Positions 13,301 through 24,342 of a stretch of 64,000 bases of DNA are shown piece after piece. The first letter of the stretch is position 1; each line of letters starts with the position of its first letter. A program made the position numbers and the translations under genes. The DNA lies in contig NC_133486.1 in assembly GCF_025370935.1 (NCBI RefSeq), forward strand, positions 9,760,133-9,824,132, written 5' to 3'. Source of the DNA: Choristoneura fumiferana. Lineage: Eukaryota; Arthropoda; Insecta; Lepidoptera; Tortricidae. The notes under the pieces were generated by a model. That model had not been told where the DNA came from and made no database searches. It worked only from the letters and a program-made list of their open reading frames with translations.

Positions 13301-14224
13301 AAAAATCAGCAACCTCCAACTACCTGATATCCACGGATCCTACGGAGCTGACACGTACTGCAGACAGCTTCGCGGGCAAACTTCGCTCCAACCTCATCGG
13401 CACTGCCTTCACTGTCTACGACAACGGCAAGGCGTGGCGCAAACATGACCACGCGCAGACACGACACGAGCTAGCCGCTGTTGTCTATGTGAGTTTACTG
13501 TGTTAGACAGTGATACACTAGTTCTCTAGCAGACTTGTAGCTCCAATTTCATCGGCACTGCCTTCACTGTCTAGTCTACGACACGACAACGGCAAGGCGT
13601 GGCGCAAGCACGATCACGCGCAGACACGACACGAGCTAACCGCTGTTGTCTATGTGACTTTACTGTGTTAGACAGTGATGCACTAATTCTCTAGCAGAGC
13701 TTGTAGCTGCAACCTCATCGGCACTGCCTTCACTGTCTACGACAATTAGTTACAAACTGTATTAACAATGCTTGAAAAGCACTTGACTTATTACGTCCGT
13801 TATTTTCTCCGTTTTACAGGATACAAACGTCCTAGGATTTAAAGGTCCACGCAAAATGACAGTCATCCTGCCTGGTATGACGCCAGACCGCCAGCGAGTG
13901 ACAATAGCACCCAAGGACGACAGCGAAACGCTCCTCGAGCGCCTCAAAGCACAAAACTTGGACGACATCGTGGTACTCCACAATAAAACGCCAGTTTGGA
14001 ACGATGAAACACAATCCTACGTGTTGAATTTCCACGGCCGAGTTACGCAGGCAAGTGTGAAAAATTTTCAAATCGTACACGATTCTGAACCGGACTATGT
14101 AGTTATGCAGTTCGGGCGTATATCGGAAGATATTTTCACTATGGACTACAGATATCCACTGTGCGCTTTGCAAGCATTCGGAATTGCGCTTAGTTCTTTT
14201 GATAGTAAATTGGCGTGTGAATAG
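7302..14224 (+). CDS. ktub: King tubby, Tubby-family PI(4,5)P2-binding protein, seven exons
   Basis: Exons: 7302-7343, 7455-7578, 7703-7792, 12143-12324, 12779-12962, 13289-13488 and 13820-14224, all GT-AG and in phase, giving 408 codons. The N terminus carries the conserved insect ktub block with MVQA, SRELH and YDGPMQF motifs. An acidic Glu run follows (exon 4). The Tubby C-terminal beta-barrel starts in exon 5. The last exon contains both family signatures, NFHGRVTQASVKNFQ and the terminal SSFDSKLACE. Family knowledge: Tubby domains bind phosphoinositides and act in ciliary or receptor trafficking and photoreceptor function. Exon 4 has a GC-rich tandem copy downstream (to 12490), and exon 6 has two partial decayed copies (13541-13750). 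Intron 3 (4.3 kb) could hide a further phase-1 symmetrical exon. The chosen ATG gives an N terminus of the expected length. Confidence 0.95.
8116..8216. mobile_element. MITE family A copy 1
   Basis: This is a 100-bp near-perfect hairpin with 'gtttcaccatccattgatta' at the left end and its complement at the right, and a 'gacggcatcacattta' core. Sister copies are at 35578-35716 and 54143-54285. It sits in ktub intron 3 and has no coding content. Confidence 0.75.
9315..9585 (+). repeat. Widespread lepidopteran short interspersed repeat
   Basis: It contains the recurring words 'tttacccgcagc', 'cgcgcgg', 'aaattccatcaaaatccatc' and an end of type 'cacatttataatattagtgg'. Similar sequences occur at 32630-33066, 39525-39915, 42395-42545 and 53206-53462. 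This class is very common in butterfly and moth introns. Precise classification would need a repeat library. Confidence 0.55.
9636..9905. repeat. Short relative of the 33-kb foldback element
   Basis: It shares 'tcagaatcaagagc', 'caatcgatt' and 'gatagtttaaaaaaa' with the inner part of the palindrome at 33126-33925, and is itself partly inverted around 'gtcagttttgtgacg'. It lies in ktub intron 3. Confidence 0.5.
11500..11765 (+). mobile_element. Repeat family A, 3' half copy
   Basis: It matches the second half of 47903-48333, including 'ccactgttgctatttca', 'cctcgacgtgtctatccacc' and 'gctcttgttgtacaatctac'. It is preceded by a degraded short interspersed repeat with 'gccgcgggcaacagct'. No protein is encoded. 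Confidence 0.55.
12161..12490 (+). repeat. Tandem duplication of ktub exon 4 (period about 172 bp)
   Basis: The segment starting 'aggtgctaacagtgggcgac' at 12161 recurs at 12333 and both copies run to a GTCGCCCACA-type end. The first copy carries the exon 4 donor at 12325. The second copy has a small deletion after 'gacgac', loses the acidic-run spacing and has a weakened donor. A continuous reading frame crosses both copies to a stop near 12531, so read-through would add a different tail. GC content is far above the surroundings. Confidence 0.8.
13383..13750 (+). repeat. Partial tandem copies of ktub exon 6
   Basis: The 3' part of exon 6 and its donor region (13383-13540) are repeated at about 13541-13708, and the first 40 bases again at 13709-13750. 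The second copy has an in-frame stop caused by a small internal duplication and a donor changed from GTGAGT to GTGACT, so it appears non-functional. The third is a stub. Confidence 0.8.
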
Positions 14225-17003
14225 TTTTTTTGTTTTTAAACTTATTGGGTTAAGTTGAGATGAGAATATTGTCAAACTCGCACACGTTTTCAGGTAAAAC
14301 TCAGAAAAAAATGTTATAAAGTAAACCTAATCTAAGTAGAGTTCTACAGGGTGACCATTTAAAAAATTATGAAAAATTATGACATTTTACATTATGACTA
14401 ATTGTACGTACGTACCTACCTACTAATTGCTCCGTTTTATTTTTAAAATGTGTGCTAATTTGTCACTTACAATTTACATGTTTAAAAAACGAAATATAAT
14501 AATAGCCGACGTGTATTTTTATGCATAAATGCATTTTTTGCCATTAGGTTAGTTACGTATTTTATTTATCTTTACATTCCACAATGAATTTGTTTAGTGA
14601 AAGTCTTTACACACAATTTTAAAAACCACTATATGTATTAAAATGCGTCCACATCAATTTTAAGAGAAATTTAATAAACTGCAACACTCGCTTATTTACA
14701 TTTGCCTCAAATCTCGATAGTATTTAGATCTCAAATTCTACGCTTTTTTTCTTAAAATTTGCTTTGGTGTGGATGACATTTATTAGTATTAAACTTGATT
14801 TTGGTGCTTTTTTTTGATGTCGGTTGTGTTGATCAAGTCTCAAACAAGTTGATTGCTGGGTATGCAACATTCGTTTCTTTCGGACAAATCAATTTTAAAC
14901 GAATATGCAATGCCAGCACGAACAGCACAAAGAAGTCATCCTAACATTACTTTGACCGGAATCTTATTTTATTATTACAATTTATTGTTTAAAAAAATGA
15001 ATTACATTTAAATTTACAGTAAGATCCAAAATGTTAAAATCATTCGAATTTATGAATTGGTTGTAAGATTCTCGGAATTGGTCTCATGTTTTTTTACTTT
15101 AAATCTGGCTCAATCATATTCTTATTTAAAACTAGTGAGTTAAATCGTGTTGAGGAAATGTGAAATTTATTATTTATTAAGTATTTTTGTGTAAGTGTTT
15201 TAATGCATTTTTTCATAACAAGTCAAATCGAGGCTAAAAATAAGCTCACTGTTCACCGCTTAGTCTTTTTACAAACGGAAACCGTATATCTCTTTTTTGG
15301 ATTTGCGTCTTCAAAGTGGCATTTAAATAGTTTGTTCTTTCTCATAGTTATCTATAAAACTTTGGGATGTAAATAGAATTTTAACCCAAAATTTATCTTT
15401 ATCTTTTGTAATTTCGATTAAAATATATCAACAGAACCCTAAGATAGAACCCGTTTTAAAACTACGTTCAGCTTGAATTTGTTGCTGTGATTCTTTGTAT
15501 TTCAGCAATACATGCCCATAATGTCATATTTATGCTAATGCCATTTTCAAAATTGTGTAAGCGGAATAAAAAAAAAGGAAAGCTCAACTGACTTTAAGTT
15601 TCCAGTGCTATATATAACAATTACTTTGGGTAGGAATGAACAGTGTGCTAGGTGTCTTTGATATTTGTCAATAAAATTATTTATATCTTTAATGAAATCA
15701 TGACATGTTTAATACCACCCTAGTCATTTTAATTAGTTCAATATTTATGATCAAATTTGCATTTATCACGTGAGATTTGTTGTAATTTAACATGTAGGTA
15801 TAATAATAAACTCGCATGTAAAAGACGTAGTGAAAGCAACATCGGAATTATAGGGGCAAAATTAAATCCCAAATTACAAAAAGTGGGTTTGTAGATGTAT
15901 AATGGGGGAGGGGAAGGTTAATGTTTATAATCTGCACCTTATTTAATAATTTCAATCTTAATAAGTTCAGAAAAGGTTATGGTCACGGGGATTATTATTT
16001 CCATTGCATCTGTATTTTGGGTGGGTACAAGTATTTTAATTTTCTATAGATTTTAGTTTTATTATGTATGTATATGTAACACACCGTTTTTTGATCATAC
16101 AACTACTTGGGCATTTAATTTTGTCCTAAATATTCCTAATTTCCGATGTTTTGTTCCTTAAACTAAGCATACGAGGAAACGCACAAACTTTGACGGGATT
16201 TGAATAGTTTTAGAACATTAAGTTTCATTTTATCTAAGTACTGTAAGTTAAAATAAACGAACACGCTTTTTCGGTGCCATTTAGTATTGAACTCTTGAAA
16301 TTTCTACTCAATACCATGATTACCGTATTCCTTGGCACAGTCGAAGGAATTTTCACCCTCTGTTACACGATTCTGTTTCTTCGTCTGTATCATTGTTTTC
16401 AAGGGCATCGCCAAGGGGCAGCTGCCCCCCCCCCCCCCACCCCCACCCCACCCTCTAGAGATTCTAAAAAAGTTGCCAAATGTAAATCAACCAAACCAAA
16501 GTTATTACAATCGCAGTAGATGTAAGGCTCGTCCTACAAGTGAAAAACTTCATGTCGACACTTTACAGACAATTCATACTTTTCTCATTCTCCATATCAA
16601 CTTGCTCCCCCCCCCCCTGAGCCATCGGCTAGCGACGCCCTTGTTTTATATAGCTTCTGGGTTTTATTGTAAGATTACATTTTTATTTGATGACACTGAA
16701 ACAGCGTGTTTATTCGACTGCATAAGTTCTAATTACTGAGTTTTATGTATTGTAAAGTCATGATGACACCGATACAGTATTACTTATCTAAGTATTTATT
16801 CTTTATTGTATCTCCTTTAAGAACAGCAGGTAAAAAAAGTTCACAAAATTTCACAAAATGTAAATTGCTATTGCATAGTTACTTAATCAAACTATCCCCA
16901 ACACACTTAGGTATTCTAGATACCGATAGATGTATACTACTCAAAAGAGGTCACGTGAGTTTTATTGCTAAAACGGAAATACAAATACTAATAAAATACT
17001 AAT

Positions 17004-17098
17004 TTAAAGACTGTCCAAGATAAAATTACAAATATATCATTCATTACAAAGATACACCAGATCATGCATGCCTCGATTTTATCATGGACAGTCTTTAT
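17004..17098. repeat. 95-bp hairpin MITE-like element
   Basis: 'taaagactgtcc' with 'ataaaatt' on the left is mirrored by 'ttttatcatggacagtcttta' type sequence on the right. Only this copy is seen in the window. Confidence 0.5.
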
Positions 17099-18065
17099 AA
17101 CATTCCTTGTCTAAATATGTTTTTTTTTGATACAACATAACGCAATACAAATGCTTTTCATTCAATTAAATGTATTCAAATAAAAACGCAAAAATGTTTG
17201 TGATTTTACCGATGAAACTAGTGGCCCTTTTGACTATTATATATACTTTTTAATTTCTATGATTCTTTGATTTCATTTTATTCAAAACAAATACGAAATG
17301 CTTTCTCTCATTCAATCACAATCATTTCAACGAGCTTACCCTCAAATTATAATTTATAGTTATGACAATAAGTAATCTGTCCACTGCCTTCTATCACGTT
17401 ATTGACTGTCATTGCTTTTTTAAACATTTAATAAATAATAACAATGAATAGAAACTAAATAAACGTGTGCCTATAATAGGATATGTGTCTAGATAGATAT
17501 TTAAAGGTGGAAAATAAAATGTTTGTATTATAAATAAAATAAAAACTCAACGCATCAATATAAAATATGAGCTTTTTGTGTAGATATATGTTAGATATAG
17601 TAATGCAAGTGGACAATGATTTCACTGAATAGATTTATCTTATATTCGATTACACTATTTTGAAATTGTAATTTACTAATTTATAATCATGTGGGCTGAG
17701 CCTGCCCCACAGTTTGTTGCTCTCTTTCTTAGAAAGACTTATCTAATAGTATTGGCATATATGTTTCTCTGACTGTCATATAAATAATGCATCTAACGAT
17801 CAAATGAACAACAGTAAGGTGGGCTCGAGCAATATGAATTAAATATATGAAATCATGTTTATATTGTATTCTTGTCCGGATATTGATATACACATTTATC
17901 GGAATCTAAATTTACTTGTGTCACATAATAGTATGATGTATTAAACCTAATCATAATCACATTGGTTTAGATAGAACTATTTTATTACTAGATGAAATTG
18001 AAATTTTGGACACACTTCATTATTCTATAGTATTGATCTAGTCTACGAGGAGATTCGTTGTATGG

Positions 18066-18484
18066 TGACTTCCGAATAATTCTCCCGCCTATGAAACTTG
18101 GCACATGATGAAAATAGGTAATACAGATTATAGATACATATACAATAATCCAACAACTTTTCTTACGAGAAGTTTTTGAAGCTATTTATTTTAGTCAATA
18201 AAATCATATTAAAAATAAAAATCAGCAGAGCAATTTTTCAGTAGAAGTTTTAGTGCAAAATGTTAAATTTGCGGTAAGTATCTCTGAAATCGATATATAG
18301 GTACGTATACAGAAATAATTTCAGTCTGGGGAATTTTTCGCAGAGCTATAATTGATTTTTATGTTTAGGTAAAAGTACCTAACTTCTCGTAAGAAAATTT
18401 GTTTGATTATTGTATATCTATAATCTGTATTACCTATTTTCATCATGTGCCAGTTTCATAGGCGGAAGAATTATTCGGGTTGCA
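18066..18484. repeat. 420-bp palindromic element
   Basis: Left arm 18066-18175 and right arm 18378-18484 are near-perfect reverse complements (for example 'ccgaataattctcccgcc' against 'ggcggaagaattattcgg'), separated by about 200 bp of AT-rich loop. No coding content is visible. Confidence 0.65.
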
Positions 18485-19608
18485 AAAGCCTCGTTGGTCG
18501 GACTATATTGTATTGTAAAAATCTTTATTGTACACAATAACACAATCTAATTCTATCTATATGATTTTTTGTAATTATAATGGCATGTTATCATCCAAAT
18601 ACGAAAAATATTGGTAATTTTTATTTCACTAAACCAATGTGAAAATTTGTTATCGATCATGAATACTATAATTCACACAAATTATGAATTTTGGGGGTAT
18701 TGTGCCTTTGGTAATGTAATTATAGGTTTAAGACAGGATTTCACAATCGATTTTACGAAGTACCTACATTAACATTATTTAGTTCATATCATATTCATAA
18801 TGAATGACATTAATACTGCGATGTATTCTCTGTAACGCATTTTCTGACTTGCTATCGCATTCACTATATCTTTCTAGCCTCATCCTATATATACTATACT
18901 AAAGTACTTCTATACTAAAGTCTTGCAAACTTCAGAAACATTAGAATGAACAAAAATCGATTGAGAAAAACCATCTGAATATTTGTGCCTTTTGTTTTCA
19001 TTTCTAGTTTGTATTTTGTACCTGATGCTACATATTCTTAGAACCAATTTAATACCCGTTAGGAGCGTTCAGAAAAGCTCGCGTGTTTAGTATTAGTGAT
19101 GTGGTAGGGTAGATAAATGTTTGCCATCTATAAATAGGGCAGCATATTTACAAGCTCATAAAAATATGCACAATTAAGGTGTAAGCACTATTCTTTTTTG
19201 CACTAATGCATCCATAATATAAAAGTGTTGAAAAAAGCTGTATCTGATATGCCTTGGAATTAAATCATAAAATTGTTCCCAATACAACTATCTGAAATAA
19301 TCTTCAACTATTTTCTAATTGAATGGAGTCCCTGTTTGTGATATCTACTGTAAATAATAATATATCTACTGCATACATACCTATATGTTTACCAAATAAT
19401 GTTAAGCTGTGACTGGTAAAATTGCATTTGAAAATGTAATATCGTCCAATATGAACTTCATTTGAAATTGATGAATTGATTGTACCTGTCAACTGAGTTG
19501 TGAGGCTTACGGCTGGTCTAATATCCTTGGGTAAAAAATGTTTATACGTATACAGTAATAATACCAAGTAATTTATAGAATCAGGCGTTACTTTGCGGAG
19601 GTCCATAT

Positions 19609-20045
19609 CGATGAACTAAAGCAATAACTTTGCTCACCCGCCACCAAGATATGCGTGTTCATGCAGTTCCTCCACCTCCACACTGTAAGAACACACACAA
19701 ATCACACAAACCCATCTTTCACCATCACCACACTACACTTCCACCACACTTTTTTTGTTTGAGAAAAAATATAGGTGGGTGCTTAGGGAGTTACAGTGGC
19801 AAATTAAAGCGTTCGTTAATCTAACATCTGGTAGCATGGTATACGGTTGTGTTGCTCTGAAGATGAGCTCTGGTTGAGTTCGAAATTCGTCAGTGTAGTT
19901 TGGTGGTGGTGATAGATGGGTTCGTGTGATTTGTGTGTGTTCTTACCGAGTGGAGGTGGAGGAACTGCATGAACACGCATATCTTGCATAATCGTAGCTA
20001 TCATTAGGTCGCGGGTGAGCAAAGTTATTGTTTTAGTTCATTAAG
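19609..20045. mobile_element. Foldback element, family C
   Basis: Arms of about 120-150 bp contain 'ctttgctcacccgc', 'gtgttcatgcagttcctcc' and 'cacacaaatcacac'. The left arm lacks a short segment that the right arm retains. A loop segment ('gagctctggttgagttcg') is shared with the half copy at 23935-24182, and the outer end ('gaatcaggcgttactttgcg') is shared with 56685-56800. Confidence 0.6.
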
Positions 20046-20808
20046 ACAAAGTATTTAGAGATTAAATTTTCATAAGGGCAAAATTTCACTGGATCGCTGA
20101 CACTTGCAAAACGATTACTACCGTAAACCTGTGGCCATATTGTGTAATATACCTAGTGCCATCCACGAAGACGCGTGATTTTGACAAAATTAGACATTAA
20201 TCACATTGTAATAAGAACCACGGCACGCGTCATTGTGAATGACTCTACCTATACCTGAGCGCTCGCGATCATTCACCATTCCTTTCTACCCTTAAATTGT
20301 GACTGAAATAAGTGAAAACGATTATTATTTCGAGAGACATTTAAGTCATCTGAGGTGATAGAAGTATGTGGCTACTTTGATAGTTTTTAAAGTGGAATAA
20401 AATAAAATCGATATTGTACATTAGAAAAATGTTTGATGAAGACGAAAAAAAAATCGATTAATACATTGACTGGGAGTAGCCATGAATAAAATTTAGTAAA
20501 TCATCGTCAAACCTCTTTGAAACTCTTACAGGCTCTATTAAAGTAGCCTCAGTAGCAAACAAAAAATTAGCGCTCCTACGCTCTATGCGGCTTAAATGCC
20601 CTATCTCTTTCTCAAGCGATACTCTGAAAAGGCATGGCGCGGGAAACTGCGAGCACGGCTAACCGCATAGTGTATTTTGGAGTTACAGGTATCATTTGGT
20701 ACCCACCTAGTAACGAATAGAATAGGTATTTTTTGAATAAGTTAAATTTTCATATCATACGGTAAAATTTGTAGCATGTTCCTAAACACACAAGGTTCAT
20801 TATGAGAG

Positions 20809-20961
20809 TACAGTTAAGTCGCCATCAGATAGGTATTTCGGAGCGGCCAAAGTGGCCAAAAATATCGGCACACACATGCACTCTATTATCATGGTGTTAG
20901 AGTTCAGGTTTCGATATTTTTGATCACCTTGGCCGCTCCGAAATATCTGATGGCGGCTGTA
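20809..20961. mobile_element. MITE with TACAGT-type ends, 150 bp
   Basis: Left end 'tacagttaagtcgccatcag' and right end 'ctgatggcggctgta' are inverted, and the inner arms 'atttcggagcggcca' also pair. TA-CAGT ends suggest a Tc1/mariner-derived non-autonomous element; this is inference. Confidence 0.6.
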
Positions 20962-21362
20962 TAACCAAAATGTTTGGCCGTTTGGGACTCGTCAGTTTAA
21001 TTTCGTTATCCTGAAGATTCAAATGGGAAAGGAAAAGAAAAGCGATCTTTTGTCTCGAGTTCTGAACGACATAGCAAGCTATTGTGTAAAACCATGTGGT
21101 TGATAAATCGTCTCTGCATTCATTAAGGCTTAAAGTTAACCCGGTTTATGTTAAAAATAGTGAGTATTTCACCTGGCACAGGCAACCAATGGAATTAGCC
21201 AATGAGCCAAAAATATATGTCCTAAACTACTGAAGTACCTACTTGGAATGAATTATACATTATAGTATTTAAAAATACATGAAGTATTTTATAATACAAA
21301 GCTACGTTAATGATTAATTGTGAGGAGTGAGTATTGAGAACAGAATATAATTATGAACAAAA

Positions 21363-21500
21363 TACAGTTTGCAGCAGAAGTGCATAAGCGGTTACGGTGT
21401 TTAAAATGATCGACACGCGACTCTACTACCAAGGTAATAAGAAATAGTTTAGATCATTTTGAGCACCACAACTAATCGTCTACTTCTGCTGCTGACTGTA
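21363..21500. mobile_element. MITE with TACAGT-type ends, 138 bp
   Basis: 'tacagtttgcagcagaag' is mirrored by 'cttctgctgctgactgta', with 'aaaatgatc' inner arms. The ends resemble those at 20809 and 37621, but the interiors differ. Confidence 0.6.
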
Positions 21501-21570
21501 CTTCTGCTTCCCATTCAAAACACAATTCTAGCACAAGTGTTTTGCGGTTGGGTATGCAGCCTTAGGCTTA

Positions 21571-21690
21571 GAATATTAAGACTACCATACGCACTATGCG
21601 GCTAAACGCGCCGTCTCTTTTTAAAGTGATACTTTGAAGAGGGACGGCGCGTTAAATCCGCATAGTGCGTATGGTAGTATTAATATTCTC
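21571..21690. mobile_element. 120-bp hairpin MITE
   Basis: Inverted ends around 'actaccatacgcactatgcgg' (one base over a 20-base core) flank an 'acgcgccgtctctttttaaa' type centre. A degraded relative lies at about 20575-20690 (ctctatgcggcttaaatgcc type). Confidence 0.6.
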
Positions 21691-22080
21691 GCTAAAATTG
21701 AATACTTTGGACCCATTGATACAAGACCTAGCCTGATTAGGAATTTTGAGGCTTACTGAAATAGTTTATACCCATTGTAGATAGTCCTGATGTGAATATT
21801 ATTTTATATTTAATAACATTCCTTTTTGTGATATGGAAATCATGATTTGTATAAATATAAATGGATTGATAAAATTATTTTGGTGTTTTAATTGCTCCTT
21901 TTGAAAATACCTCAACAACAGCGGTCAGTAACTGCAAAGTTTCCAATTTTTCTCTTAATGAGATCCAACCTTGGACTTCATGAAAGCTTTAAAAAGAATA
22001 GCTAGTCTAGTTCAGCCATTCTTTTTGTTTCATGTTAAATTTAAGGGAACTTTTTGTTATAAGATAATCAGGAGGAGATC

Positions 22081-22356
22081 CTATTGAGGAAGTGGCGCTG
22101 GATTGGACACGTGTTGCGGAGACCGGATGCTCATCTTGCCAAGCAAGCGCTGGAGTGGCAAGCTGCTGGTAGTAGGAGGCCAGGCCGACCCCGAATCACC
22201 TGGAGACGGTCGGTTGAGAAGGAGATCTCCCTAATTGGGTACCATTGGCGAGACCTAGAAGCCACAGCACAGGACCGTGACGCATGGAAGTCCCTACTGC
22301 GAGCCCTATGTCCCTGCTGAGGGACTACAGGAATTCATCATCATCATCATCAATCA
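22081..22356 (+). mobile_element. 3' fragment of an RTE-type non-LTR retrotransposon
   Basis: A 78-codon frame carries the C-terminal signature of RTE-like reverse transcriptase polyproteins (WRWIGHVLR, then GRPRITWRR and AQDRDAW), ending at a TGA near 22320. It is followed by a short tail with a CAT microsatellite typical of 5'-truncated RTE copies. No upstream catalytic domain is present, so it is dead. Confidence 0.75.
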
Positions 22357-22876
22357 GGAGTGAATAAGTCCATTATTCTTAATTATCTTAATTCACAATT
22401 ATATTCAGCAAGAGTGAGAGAGAAAGATATGTGTGACTTTTTATAAGTGAAATTACGTGTGTCACCAACACCAATATGTGACAACAAAGTGTGCCTAAAT
22501 ATCTGAAATGGCTTTTTCTCGGACTGGTAGAATGTAAAAGATATTTTTGCATGCCTCATTGTGGCAAATATTAATACAGGTGACTGTACTTAAGTCTTAT
22601 CAAAATATTAATAAAAATTATCAAAGCCAGCCCATGGGTGTTTTATTGTTTTTTAAAATATTTGTAATGTTGAAGTTCTGTATCTTTTTATAAACCTGGC
22701 ATGAGGTTCTTGATTTATGATTGATTACATACAATGTAGAGTAGAAAGAGTGAGTATTGTGCTTGTGATCTATCAACTCTTTTACTAAAGTACTTCACTA
22801 TCACAACATAACCTAACCACACAGTATTCCAACTGAGAAGAGTAATAATGAAAATTCCAAATGGTTTTTATATTTT
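22357..22876. other. Unassigned spacer
   Basis: AT-rich sequence downstream of the RTE fragment and of RpL28 (tail-to-tail side). I see no gene or clear repeat. Confidence 0.4.
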
Positions 22877-22882
22877 TTTATT
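22877..22882 (-). terminator. RpL28 polyadenylation signal
   Basis: AATAAA on the minus strand, 20 bases past the RpL28 stop codon. The short spacing fits the compact 3' ends of ribosomal protein genes. Confidence 0.55.
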
Positions 22883-22901
22883 GTCAGCTTACATACAAAA
22901 C

Positions 22902-23321
22902 TTATTCGGTCTTAGCGGCCGCGGCTTTGGGTTTCTTCGCCTTGATGGGCCTCTGAGATCTGAGGATGGCAGAAGCGCGACGGAGCGTGGCCTTTGATAA
23001 GTCAGTGCGGTAGTGGTTGGCTTTGAGCAGCTTCTTTACCTTGAAGAGGGATCTCCTCGCGCCAGCTTTGAATGACCGGCGCACCAGGGTCTTAGCGGGC
23101 TTGTTGCCAGACTTAACCTTCTTGGTAACGACTGTGAATCCCTTCCTGTCCGGGTTTTCAACCACGCCGACAGCTTTCTTGTGGATCAGTCCGTTGTATC
23201 TGTAGGAGTTGAGGTTAGTCACATTATTGGGCTCCTTGCTGAAGGGTTTCTTGATGTTGCGCTTCTTCACGATGAAGGCGCTGTTGTTGCGGATGATCAT
23301 CCAGTTGAGATGAGACGACAT
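22902..23321 (-). CDS. RpL28: 60S ribosomal protein eL28
   Basis: A single uninterrupted frame of 139 codons matches the full-length eL28 family. It starts MSSHLNWMIIRN and contains the conserved EPNNVTNLNSYRYNGLIH block and the LRRASAILRSQ block near the end, then a Lys/Ala-rich tail. Family knowledge: a eukaryote-specific protein of the large ribosomal subunit. The reading frame is intact and the codon for the start sits downstream of a pyrimidine tract (23384-23397), so it looks functional. The coding part has no intron here, unlike many animal ribosomal protein genes, so either any intron lies in the 5' UTR or this is a retained retrocopy. The intact TOP-like leader argues for the former. 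Confidence 0.93.
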   Translation of the reverse strand: MSSHLNWMIIRNNSAFIVKKRNIKKPFSKEPNNVTNLNSYRYNGLIHKKAVGVVENPDRKGFTVVTKKVKSGNKPAKTLVRRSFKAGARRSLFKVKKLLKANHYRTDLSKATLRRASAILRSQRPIKAKKPKAAAAKTE

Positions 23322-23383
23322 TTTTCTAGTTTTATCGTAAAAACTAGCAACAGAAACAACGTGCTCACGACGTGTCCGTAGAC

Positions 23384-23397
23384 AAAAGGAAGAGGAG
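23384..23397 (-). promoter_or_regulatory. 5' terminal oligopyrimidine (TOP)-like tract of RpL28
   Basis: On the minus strand, 'ctcctcttcctttt' lies about 63 bases upstream of the RpL28 ATG. mRNAs of ribosomal proteins normally start in such a tract and are translated under TOR control. The exact transcription start is not known. Confidence 0.55.
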
Positions 23398-23934
23398 AAT
23401 TGTTGTTTATGGTTACCGTTACCGGAGCTGTCAAATTTAATGTTGCCGTTGGAACATTTACATTTACCCCGATAAACTGCGCAAAGTTTTAACCACTGTC
23501 CGACCGAAATCGCACAGCCAGGGAAGCGTTGATTGGTTCCACCAGCCTACTTGAAGAGTATGAAATGGGAATGTTTGCTTGCGGAACCGGAAACTCAGTC
23601 TACTTCAGATATGAGTCATGATGCTGTTTATTCATGGCTGATGTAACAAGGTTGTAACTTGTAACTAAGAAATTTATTAAGTTAGGCGTTTTGTTTTGCT
23701 GAGGTCCATAAAAATAGACCAACAAACCAAAACAAACATTAAAATTTGCCATTTTAAATCTCTCTCTTTTTTTGTCACATAATTAAAGTACCATGAAAAT
23801 TTATTTATTGAAGCACTGTTAAAACATACTTTATTAACCTTGAAAAAAATAAACTTTTACTTGCTCATTATTTTCATTAATAATGGTATGCATGGAAATA
23901 ATTAAGTACGAGTGCCTCGGACAAAATTGGGGAT

Positions 23935-24182
23935 TTACAATGGCAAATTTAATTATTTGTTTTGATTTGTTAGTCTAACATCTGGCTGCATCTTGATCGG
24001 TTTTGTTGGTCTGAGAAAAAAAGGTTGAGTTTGAAGCGCCTCAGTGTAGTTTGATGATAGTTAGTATTGTGTGATTTTACTGTGTTCTTACAGTGCGGAG
24101 ATACAGGAACTGCATGAACACACATTTATTGCATATACTTAGCTATCATAATGTCCCGAACAATAATTGTTTTAATTCAAGG
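23935..24182. mobile_element. Half copy of foldback family C
   Basis: It shares with 19609-20045 the 'ctaacatctgg' segment, the 'gttcttacagtg' segment, 'gaactgcatgaaca' and the terminal 'ttgttttaattca' type end. Only one arm is present and it is more diverged. Confidence 0.5.
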
Positions 24183-24342
24183 ATGTAACTAGCATTGTAA
24201 ACATTACAATGGTAGAGAAAAAGCCAATGAAGGACAAGTGAAATTTGTTGATGTTCGTTGAACTTGCTAATTGTATGTCAAGTTGGTAGGATTGAGGAAT
24301 GATTATTTTATCTGTGGCCCCTTTGTTCTTGTAACTTGTTGG

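Larger units (their letters stand above)
14225..22080. other. ktub 3' UTR and gene-free AT-rich spacer
   Basis: No exon of a recognisable gene is visible on either strand. The first 1-2 kb probably includes the ktub 3' untranslated region (AATAAA-type words occur near 15670 and 16250). C-rich tracts near 16424-16450 and 16606-16618 bound a possible degraded repeat. The remainder is dominated by the hairpin elements listed separately. Confidence 0.5.

Noticed and set aside
16274..16739. Pro-rich frames around C-rich tracts
   Set aside because: The proline runs come from homopolymeric C tracts in three frames. There are no splice sites or conserved motifs.
22084..22320. 78-codon frame as a host gene
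   Set aside because: It is the C-terminal end of an RTE retrotransposon protein without upstream domains.
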